In this document: positions 55,309-64,000 of the stretch, piece after piece | How the letters are laid out: the number at the start of each line of letters is the position of its first letter | Numbering within the stretch: the first letter of the stretch is position 1 | Source: Glandiceps talaboti | Lineage: Eukaryota; Hemichordata; Enteropneusta; Spengelidae | NCBI RefSeq assembly: GCF_964340395.1 | Contig: NC_135560.1 | Coordinates: 15,082,598 to 15,146,597, forward strand | DNA length: 64,000 nt | Reading direction: 5' to 3' | Program-made: the position numbers and the translations under genes | Notes under the pieces: model-generated | Seen by the model: only the letters and a program-made list of their open reading frames with translations | The model's database searches: none | Told to the model about the DNA's origin: nothing

Positions 55309-56410
55309 CTAACAATAGTCGCTCAATTTATGTCGAAGTAGTGTGGTATAATGACATACAAGGCCTGACAAATTTACAAATGTGGTGACATGTACACGGT
55401 GTGAGTAGGTTCTAGTCATATCGGTCCTTCTCTCTTTGTTCCTGTCCGTTCCGTATCTCCGTGCAACTTTGGATAATTTGTTATAACTAGATATAATTCT
55501 CACATCACACATCGTTGGTATTCCTTTCACTGTATATGTGGTATTTTTTTATTTATAAGCGCATCCCTGTCTTCTTTCATTTCGCGTCAAGCTGTGTCCG
55601 CATCATGTGCCTCTTTTCGCTGCGGAAAATCAGCATTCAGAAAATCGCAAAGTCGAACTTGGTTGTGAGACAAGTTGGTTGTAATCTGTTTGTAATACTG
55701 TCCTTGGGAAAGTTTCTATGGCGATATATCACAATCACAATTATTTGAAATATCTTTAGGGTTAATTGGAGAAAAAAATGTTAATGAGAAGAGTAAAAAT
55801 TAGTTACACCTAATTGAACACAAACCCTATAAAAAATCATTAATAAACATTTTGTTAAATTACTTTTAATGATAAGTTTAATTAGGATAGTCGACACTTG
55901 GAAACCTACACTAATCCCTTCCCTAGCTTCAACAAGACTCGCTATGTAACATCTATTCAGGAATCAAAGTGCTCCAGGGTTGTATGTTTGTACCTAATTA
56001 AGAGCCTCGTTGTGTGAAGAATGTTAACACGCCAATATTTTTGAATTGTTCGTCATGTGTAGCATGTACAATTGGGTGATCGTTACGCTTGTCACAAGTC
56101 TGGGATGACGGATGCTTTCGACTACACTGTTTTTCGGCAAACTAATTAATGAAGCGATCGCTAGCTGTTGAATGTTGTATCACTAATTAAATAAATTTGC
56201 AACGTTTGAACCAGTTAATTTCTAAAGAAGAACGTTTGTCACGCCTCGAGAATGATGGATAATGACAAATGCATTAGGTGAAAGAAAAAACACCAGTCTC
56301 ATTAAAGTAATGTGTTTGAGCCGTGAAAAACCCACGATGAAAGATTTGATTATCATATAAATGTGATAACGCATGTGAATACAGAGAAGTGAAATGGTGT
56401 TGCATGCATA
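55309..56410. other. Upstream flank of the receptor gene, no clear gene
   Basis: Minus frame 55309-55530 looks mildly protein-like but lacks splice support. No recognisable promoter element for the receptor. Confidence 0.35.
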
Positions 56411-56562
56411 TACATGTGTGTATAAGTGTGTTTGTTTATTTGCTTGCTTGCTTGTGTGTTTGCTTGTTTGTTATTTCTTTGGTTGGTTGGTTAGTTGGTA
56501 GGTTGTTTGTTTGTTTGTTTGGTAGGATGGTTAGTTGGTTGTTTGCTTGGTTGTTTGTGTAG
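56411..56562. repeat. Degenerate TTTG/CTTG/GGTT tetranucleotide tract
   Basis: About 150 bases on the + strand consist almost only of G and T with scattered C, built from TTTG, CTTG and GGTT units. It lies 260 bases upstream of the receptor coding exon, so it is either intronic or promoter-proximal. Confidence 0.8.
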
Positions 56563-56780
56563 TATATTTGACATCGACATGATACTGGAATAGTAGTTTT
56601 ATGCGAACATGTTAATCAGAGTGAGAAGAGTTAAGGTTGAGAATCTCAGCTTGTACCTCACTTTATACACTCTTTACCTACTAGTCAGCATTAAACAAAT
56701 TGGAGTATTTGTCAGAATTGACTCTATTCTGGTTGCCATAACTATATCCTCGCAATCAAAATTCATATTAACTTGTTTCA

Positions 56781-56798
56781 CTTTTTTTTGGTTTTCAG
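56781..56798 (+). promoter_or_regulatory. 3' splice acceptor upstream of the receptor start codon
   Basis: A run of eight T residues followed by GGTTTTCAG ends at 56798, 25 bases before the ATG at 56824. This is a canonical pyrimidine tract plus AG and implies at least one 5' non-coding exon upstream. I could not place that exon. Confidence 0.6.
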
Positions 56799-56823
56799 AT
56801 TGTTTACAAACCCAACGGTGATA

Positions 56824-57894
56824 ATGACTAACTTTACAGATGATGCAGTCGTGATGAATAGTTCTACGTCAACGAATGCAACGCCTGGTTTTCCGGGTCC
56901 TATGTACAACAGAGACATTCGACTTGCAACCTATGTTGTTATATTCGTGGTTTCAATCATTGGAAACTCAATGGTGTGTACATGGATGTGGACACATCGT
57001 AAACACAAGTCAAGAATGAACAAATTGATTCTGAGTTTAACACTTGCTGATCTGTTCGTTACTACCTGCCCCCTAGTTATGGAGTTTGTCCAGGAGATAC
57101 TACGAGGTCGATGGGTTGCAGGAGATGTCGATCCCCTCTGTCGCTCCGTCATGGTTCTACAAGTATTTGCCATTCAGTCGTCATCAAATATGGTAGTCGT
57201 AATTTCGATTGATAGACACCGGGCATTGCGGAATCCATTCGCGAGGAACATCCCATCAAAATACCTCATCAGCGGAGCTTGGACTTTAGCTTTCCTGTTT
57301 GCACTACCACAGGGTTTCGTGTGGTACCTCGGTTACTTCAACGGAATAGCAAAGTGTACAAGTATCTTCAGAAGTCTACCGCCATCCCATGCTAATATCT
57401 ACGTTATATACGCGTCCCTAGTTGTATTCCTGATACCATTTTCCATTATATGCGTGCTGTACCTACAAATTTTAAAAACTGTCTGGGAACGAGGTAAAGA
57501 AATCAACTTAGACGGCAAACACAAGAAGGGCAGCGGTCATAAACAAATGAACGCCATCATATCACGCGCAAAGATCAAAACTCTGAAAATGACACTCTGT
57601 ATCATCTTGACCTTCACAGTATGTGGGATGCCCTATTTTGTGATGGAAATGGTTCGGCTGGCTACCGGAATCGTGGATCGAAATGTATATGCAGTGCTGG
57701 GGATTTTTGCCCTCTCGAACAGCGCTGCAAACCCATATGTATTCCTCTTCTTTAACTCCGACAACAAGTTCTTCTCTTTCCTGGAGGAACGCTTCTGCTT
57801 CACGTGTTTCAAGACGCAAGAGGTAAAAGGTCATCCCATAAGAATTAGTGAAATGGATAAATCTGATATGACGACCACAATAAGTTGTGTTTGA
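56824..57894 (+). CDS. Class A (rhodopsin-like) peptide GPCR, vasopressin/NPS/GnRH-receptor-like
   Basis: Seven-helix receptor of 356 aa, predicted to bind a neuropeptide at the plasma membrane and signal through G proteins. The N-terminus has three N-glycosylation sequons (N3, N12, N18). Approximate helices are TM1 35-57 (GN at 47-48), TM2 68-90 (LADL at 74-77), TM3 103-128, TM4 146-167, TM5 191-217, TM6 252-277 and TM7 284-310. C106 and C178 can form the usual TM3-ECL2 disulfide. The TM6 entry RAKIKTLKMT and the TM3 end IDRHRA resemble vasopressin, NPS/CCAP and GnRH-type receptors; that placement is inference. Oddities are DRH (130-132), CGMP (267-270) for CWxP, and NPYVF (303-307) for NPxxY. 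C325 and C328 could be palmitoylated. The ATG at 56824 was chosen because the splice acceptor at 56797-56798 would remove the upstream in-frame ATG at 56773. The coding part is intronless and intact. Confidence 0.96.
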   Translation: MTNFTDDAVVMNSSTSTNATPGFPGPMYNRDIRLATYVVIFVVSIIGNSMVCTWMWTHRKHKSRMNKLILSLTLADLFVTTCPLVMEFVQEILRGRWVAGDVDPLCRSVMVLQVFAIQSSSNMVVVISIDRHRALRNPFARNIPSKYLISGAWTLAFLFALPQGFVWYLGYFNGIAKCTSIFRSLPPSHANIYVIYASLVVFLIPFSIICVLYLQILKTVWERGKEINLDGKHKKGSGHKQMNAIISRAKIKTLKMTLCIILTFTVCGMPYFVMEMVRLATGIVDRNVYAVLGIFALSNSAANPYVFLFFNSDNKFFSFLEERFCFTCFKTQEVKGHPIRISEMDKSDMTTTISCV

Positions 57895-60635
57895 GAGACG
57901 TAATACCGTTTGCTCTAAATATTTGAACAAACTTTCTAACCCATGGTGTGTGGTGGCGGTCTCTTTACTCTTCATAGAACGGAAGCACGCAAAATAATAG
58001 AGAGTTACACGTACAATCTGTCTGTCCGTTGTCGACTCTCTGAAATAGGGAACAAAAAGAACTTACGCTTGTTCCCTATTTTCACCGCTAGAGGGCACTC
58101 ATCCTCGTATTCTTGGTTTCACAGGCGGAAGACCGAACGAAGTTTGTATCTACGTATTCAACGAAAAATGGTGGACACAGCATGATTTTAACCAGCAAGA
58201 GAAAACTTCACACCTAGAGATGTCGTCCCAGTTTTTGTTAAGTATAATCAACAAAATCGTTTTACGGAAGATACTGAGACTGATTTTAAGAAATGGACGA
58301 CTACAAGGAAAGTAAATGTTTCAACAAAGTGTGGACAATTTCCATTTATTTTACAGTCCAGACTTTCTTATTATGATCGCCTTGTTCTTATCGACAGGAA
58401 AGGTTAAAAAGATGTCCATAGCATGCCTGTTCAGTCAGTGTCGTTCACTAAGGACTTGCGCCCTCTGTGGCAGATTATAAATACCTTGAGTCACAACATA
58501 ACAGTATAAACTTAATGAAATTTTCATCGACGTAATAACACTGCTTATTGCGAGAGTGAGTCAAACTCCAAAGATGTTTTTCACGTTTATGAATCTTCCC
58601 TAATGTTAAAACCCAGGTTCTGATATTGATAGGCCTATCAGTACAGTGACGATGCATTATAGAGGCACATGGTATTTGGATCGTAACAAGATTAAGGGAG
58701 GAAAAATTACTGCACTCGTGGAAATAACAGTTGTCAGTTTGGGATTTCCTCACTAGAGTAGCACTAGATTTTAGATTCGTTACAATAGTTTGACATACAG
58801 TATGCATTTGCCAAAAGCAGATAATGATACAGAAAAATTGTCTTACAGTATAAGAAATGAAGGAATCGCATGTAGGTTTCAAGAACGGATGTCTGCCTTA
58901 CAGGATGGCTTCACAGGTACAATTGTAGATACATGTTTATTAAGAACACCCATTAGTTTGATAGCTGAGACGACGAGTTTGGGTTTAGCGTTCGTCGTGA
59001 GTTGATTTACAACTGCAATGAACGGTAAATGTTGGCATAGAGGAGAGATACTGGTACTGTAACCGTTCAGTCAAAATGTTCGGAACGCTTGTTTTTTTGA
59101 GCGAATGTTAGGAACTTCAAGGAAGTCCAAAAATTGTATTAAACCCCAGTTATTTCATGTAGCAACATAGCAAGGTATTACATAATTAAGAAATCCGGTG
59201 TTCAAAAACTTTGAACAGTTCTGAACTTATTACGCCTCCTTTTCCATATTGTTTCCTTGGGTCACACGTTAAAGTTTCAATCGGACCTCTGGCCTTAATC
59301 TTAACCCTTGACCTCTTTGGACGTGACACATTACATCATAACTTCTTTGGAAGTACCCGTCTGATGAGACACTTCAACAAAGGTAAGGTACTGGACGTTT
59401 ACAGATTGTTGTCAGGTCTGATAATTTAAAAAAAAAGTACAGACTAAGTACACAAGTCATATTCATTGAAGCTTAAAACTGAATGAACGAGAGTCGTCAT
59501 GGTCATGTGAATATCTGCATAATTAATTTCAGTCAAAACTCCTAACGAGTTAATACTCTTTGATCTTATATTCTTAAGAAATCATATCAATGTTTACCCT
59601 GAAAAAAGGGGTATGGTTGGATATATTTTCCACAAAACTGAAATATACTTGCTTTTCAGAACGATTTTGCCATTTCACCAACTTTAAACGTAAGACAATT
59701 TCGCTAAATTGAACTGATTTGTGTAAATACACGCACGCAATTAATTAATTAATTAAGTGAATAGTTGTTAACATATAATGTAAATTATTGTTATGGTGTA
59801 AGTGTGTTGTGTTTAGTAATAGTGTACATTAAAATATTCATTTAACATTAATTTGTATTATCCCTAAAAACTCTACTAAACCGACAAAAATCGATTAGCC
59901 ATTTTCAAATTTAGCGCTATCACCATTTACAATTTCGAATTCACCGTTTAGGGCATTTAATATAATTCTTTAATATATCTAAACAAAATCAGGATTATTA
60001 TCAACAGTACAAAAAGTTGGAGATTTTCATTTAGTTATTTCAATTAATTATTTAGTTCAGGTTGACAATATCAAAGTGACCATTACGGAATGTCGTATAG
60101 GCCTTCTAGGTGGGTCTATATCTTCTCTGCTTTTGCATTTGACGTATATAAGTTTGCTTGCTTGTTTGGTTTATTCGCTTTAAAAAGAATAAAATTGAAA
60201 TTTGACTTTCAACACCCACACATCATAAAGCCCTGGAACTTAAAACATAAGGCTGCGGACTCCGAATACTCGGAGCAACATACATAACATATTTCAACAT
60301 ACAAAATCACAACTGCAATAAGACATAATTTGCGTAGCATAACCTTAGTAAAATATAAGAGAATTAACTTTCAAAATAAAAACTTTATTTCTGTTTTATT
60401 TTGAATTTCAACTAACCACATTTGACGGGAAGTCATTTATTGAAGTCGTGCGCCACTAACGACAAATACAGAACGATTCTTTCGTCTGAAAATCAACGGG
60501 TACATTTATGCAAAATGATTCATTCTGCAGTACCTTTAAACAATCGGCGTTGCCCACGCCCATTTTACTTTTCGACAAATACACGTTCTGAGACATTATT
60601 AACATAAAAAACACAGATGAATGATCAAAACTTTA
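57895..60635. other. Region downstream of receptor gene, no confident gene
   Basis: Presumed 3' flank or UTR of the receptor. The minus strand is open at 58475-58882 (135 codons) but has no splice or homology support. A short frame at 59211-59381 ends in AAAG|GTAAGG, a donor-like site, but I do not recognise the peptide. A possible poly(A) signal AATAAA lies at 60188-60193, far from the stop. Otherwise the stretch is unremarkable AT-rich DNA with a short (TTAA)n near 59740. Confidence 0.4.
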
Positions 60636-60986
60636 AAGTGGCCATATGGATGAGAATTTGGTATTTATTTTGGATTTTTATTTGATAAAACAGCTTCACT
60701 ATGTTTTTCTACTTGAATCAATAATGTGAAAGAACATTGATCAAGTCCGTGTTCATAACTCAATACATTGCAAAAAGATGCAAAAAGTGTAAAAAAAGTT
60801 TGTTATTGTACGTACAATAACACACATTTTACACATTGTTTAATGTTTTGCAGTTTATTGAGTTGCGAACATGAACTTGGTATATCTTATTTCACATTAT
60901 CTTTTGAAGTAGAAAAACATAGTGAAGTTGTTTTATGAAATAAATATCCAAAATAAATACCAAATTCTCGTCCATATGGCCACTTC
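60636..60986. mobile_element. Full-length palindromic foldback element
   Basis: The two halves meet at GTTATTGTAC|GTACAATAAC (centre 60811/60812) and pair along about 175 bases each to ends AAGTGGCCATATGGA and TCCATATGGCCACTTC. By eye more than 80 percent of positions match. TA dinucleotides flank both ends (60634-60635, 60987-60988), as expected for a Tc1/mariner-type target duplication. No coding capacity. A palindromic MITE is the simplest reading. Confidence 0.85.
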
Positions 60987-63589
60987 TAAATACCAAATGA
61001 CGAGAGATATAAAATATTTTTAAAAAATGATAGAAAAGCAAATGAACGGATAAACACCTCTTACGTAGGAGAGACGCATCCGTACTGTAGGTGCTGTCAT
61101 TTTATCACGAGGACCAAGTGACATGTGAAAAAAATTACTAAATGTTACAATTCTTTACATGTTTAGGTTTCAAGTAATATTTTAACCCATTTTATAGACA
61201 CGTGATGGTTTTTTACACGAGAGAAAAAGTGAGTAATAGCGTCATCATTACAGAGGATGTTGTATGTATTGGCGTGCAGTTAATAAATTGAATATTGTGC
61301 ATGATATGAGTGAATTATTGAATGTATACACCTCAAGGGTTCGTGTACTCTATGCCAGGTTCAATGTTTAGTTTAATTATAGTTGATAATATCAATGTGC
61401 AGTAAAGTTCAAGGTTAACAGCAATCAACAACACACTTCAAAGACTGCGCAACAACAGATTGAATTAAGATCACCCCAGAAGCACAGTTTATGCTGGTTT
61501 GTCACGCAATTGTAAGTCACTCCGTTACGAATCACCGCAACGGTTGTATTTCACGTACAATGTTATCACACTGTTTTTTGTCTTTTTGTCATCGACTTCA
61601 TTTGACATTCGGAATAAACAAGATGAATATCTTTCCTGACAATAGTCAACATTAAAAAATACAGCGACACTCATCACTAGCTGAATTGTAGCATGGAAAG
61701 CCGGGAAGACATTCCTGCAATATATATACATTATCGGTGGTTTTCAAGATGTTTGGGGAACAAATATCTTGTAATCACCAGCTATGGACGTTTCCATACT
61801 GGCTTAAAGTTCAGCGATTTATCCAGTGTCTTTGGGAAATGTTTTTCACAAACAACATATGTTTACGTATGTTTGTCTTTCGTGTGTAAATACTTTTATA
61901 AGCAAATAGTATGAATTTTCTCGTAACTTTCTGTAAATGTGATGTGGCGTATCCTATAGCGTTATTACCTGAACGACACATGGCATTAGGAGTGAATTAA
62001 CATAACCTTTTGAGCCAATAGCTAACCAGAAGGACTTCACTTAAATCTAATAACTCAAAACGAATTTCACAGACAAGAAGAGCATTTGATGTAGCCGTTT
62101 ACGTGTATGCATCAAATGTCACGTTTTTCAGCTTTATCCAACTTTGAGAGGGATTAACTGAATCGGACATTCTCATCCTTCTTTAGACAAATGTTTCTAC
62201 AGGTTTCTACTGGTCGCCAAACACATGCCTGGCAAAGTCCCAAACGTCCAATTGTTATTTATGCCCGAACTAATCTCAATTACTAATTTTTAAAGGCTGC
62301 TTTTCAATTTACTGCTACATTTACATGTCTGTGATGTTTTGTGTCACTGACTGCCTCAATACGTGCGTTTGCACTGGAGAATCTGATGGCAATCCAACTA
62401 ACACGAGGTAGGCGGATAAAATTTCAGTCCGAAGGCGTAAAGTGACTAGTATTCGGAAACTTTAATATCTGCATTGCATGCCAAGTGAATGTTGATATGA
62501 TAGGGTATGGATATTGGTTCGTTGTCATGATGTTAATCCGGGTTGATTGTCAAAATATGAGAGTATTGCAATTTCGTCGAGTTACTACTGTTTGTATGTT
62601 GCCCATGGGCATATACATGCACACTTTGCGTCCTGGCTAACTGTTCCGGATGTTCCTACCTGAACAAAACACGACACGACAAGGTAAATAGCGAGGAATG
62701 CAATATACTTGTAGACAGACTCACGGTTCAGGTTGTGCCAAATAGTGACAACAGTTACCATATGACTGGGTGCAATCGTGACTCATAAAGTTAGACTGGT
62801 GATATCAAAAATCGCGAAATATTTCCGGACGCAGACGATTAGGGTTTCAGCTTTGCCTATGTACAGAAAACTAACTATACTCTCATCAATAAAAAACAAA
62901 TATTTGTTCTCACCAGTCTGTATATGTAAATTTTCTAGAAGGTATAAAAATTGTGTATGTCTGTATTCTCTTTTCTTATTTGTATGTTTCGTAGTATAAA
63001 ATAGTGTGATATTTACCATTCAGAATTGGCAATCAGAATTATGTGTGTACAGATACTTTGAATTTTAAGGTAACACTTTCCACCTGGATGTAATGATTGC
63101 AATAGTGAGTGCATGGTATTCAAGTGTTATATTTCTTTTAAAATACATGTGTGTATATATTAAAGTAATTTACCTTGTATGTAAAAGGGATGTTTTAAGT
63201 CTTATATGTATCACTTTTAATCTAGTATAATGAATAATAAAACATACATCGTCATATAGCAAATAATATTTGGATTCTAATTTATTTGTTATCGATCAAA
63301 TATGATCAAAACACCTTTGTAACAGGAAAAAAAGAGCGGTGATGACGTCATGATCAATGAAAAGAGCGTCCTTTCTTTGAACAAGTGTACACTGAGTGTG
63401 TCTTTTGTGTATATGCCAATAAATCTATGGACGATTAAAGTTGAACGAGAAAGGTAGGTTGTTGGTGGAGGAAACCACTCACGCGATTTCCCTTTTATTC
63501 AATATACATTCCAATTATGAACATGATTTAATACATAGCTGTCAGACCTGTCAATCAAATGCGCCCTTTCGAAAGCTACACAAGTATAA
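60987..63589. other. Gene-free stretch
   Basis: No supported gene or notable repeat. Confidence 0.5.
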
Positions 63590-63960
63590 TTTGCATAAAA
63601 AAATCTGATTTGTATATTAATGTATCATTTACATATCATTTACCCTTAATAATTAGCATATGCATATCATTTGCATATACATGTATCATTCGCATATACA
63701 TCCATCAACTGATTTGTGTATTCATGTACAGTTAATGATTATTACATTATATTATTTACATATACATGTATTAGTACCGTTTTGCATATATATACACGTA
63801 TTAGTATCTTTATCAAGACAGGTATCAGCAATGATTTGCATATTCAGATACCATTTGTGAATGTTTGCATGTAGAGGCATATAATTTACATATACATGAG
63901 TCTTTAATAAGTTGCATAATCTTACTATTTACTCATATATGTATAAGGAATTATTTGAAT
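63590..63960. repeat. Degenerate ATTTGCATATACATG-type repeat
   Basis: Variants of ATCATTTGCATATACATGT recur at irregular 20-40-base spacing to near the window end (for example near 63665, 63690, 63750, 63835 and 63890). Several contain ATTTGCAT, the octamer bound by POU factors, but an AT-rich minisatellite explains this equally well. Confidence 0.6.
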
Positions 63961-64000
63961 AATGTGATTTTAATATAGATATATCATTTGTATAGATGAT

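Noticed and set aside
56773-56823. Upstream in-frame ATG of the receptor (17 extra residues)
   Set aside because: It lies inside the pyrimidine tract of a good splice acceptor, and the extra residues are read from that tract; the ATG at 56824 fits better.
57562-57975. 137-codon minus frame across the receptor
   Set aside because: Antisense shadow of the GPCR coding exon.
58475-58882. 135-codon minus frame
   Set aside because: Length is within chance expectation at this AT content; no acceptor or family seen, although a minus-strand AATAAA lies at 58350-58345.

Overview
The window is AT-rich eukaryotic DNA, almost certainly from an animal. It has long gene-free stretches, intron-type splice signals (pyrimidine tract plus AG acceptors, GTAAGT/GTGAGT donors), dozens of microsatellites and several palindromic or foldback repeats. 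There are no bacterial operons, ribosome-binding sites or phage features. The style (very frequent CATA/TATG and CAGA/GTCT arrays, palindromic mini-transposons, a TTAGGG-type interstitial motif, a neuropeptide-type GPCR) fits a marine invertebrate, deuterostome or lophotrochozoan. I cannot name the species from sequence alone.

Only one gene is certain: a class A G-protein-coupled receptor at 56824-57894 (+), 356 aa in one coding exon, preceded by a good 3' splice site at 56797-56798. It looks like the vasopressin/oxytocin, neuropeptide S/CCAP and GnRH-like branch of peptide receptors. It carries unusual versions of three signature motifs: DRH, CGMP in place of CWxP, and NPYVF in place of NPxxY.

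Around it are short open frames that look like isolated exons, each supported only by splice or poly(A) context and protein-like composition. The better ones are a putative last exon with a C-terminal membrane segment at 26343-26788 (+), a WD40-like exon at 37750-37883 (-), a duplicated phase-0 exon at 36264-36395 (-) with a decayed copy near 37.0 kb, a signal-peptide first exon at 38724-38982 (-), and terminal-exon candidates at 20767-21072 (+), 33180-33277 (+), 45866-46068 (+), 32430-32654 (-) and 54990-55271 (-). They lie on both strands and do not assemble into one gene. They could belong to several genes whose other exons are outside the window, or be relics.

Layout: 1-13 kb is mostly empty with a CTAC/CTAG tetranucleotide field. 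13-20 kb has a THAP-like fragment and two local duplications. 20-30 kb has exon candidates, two dispersed repeats, a terminal-inverted-repeat element and long (CATA)n and (TA)n arrays. 31-39 kb has the largest TATG array, several exon candidates and a cluster of three consecutive hairpins around (TA)n/(CA)n. 39-54 kb is microsatellite-rich and holds a decayed LINE 3' end. 53.9-54.2 kb is a 259-nt pure purine mirror repeat. 56.4-57.9 kb is the receptor gene. 60.6-61.0 kb is a near-perfect palindromic mobile element. 63.6-64 kb is a degenerate ATTTGCATA-rich repeat. I found no multi-gene system. The most unusual items are the divergent receptor, the hairpin cluster and the full-length palindrome.
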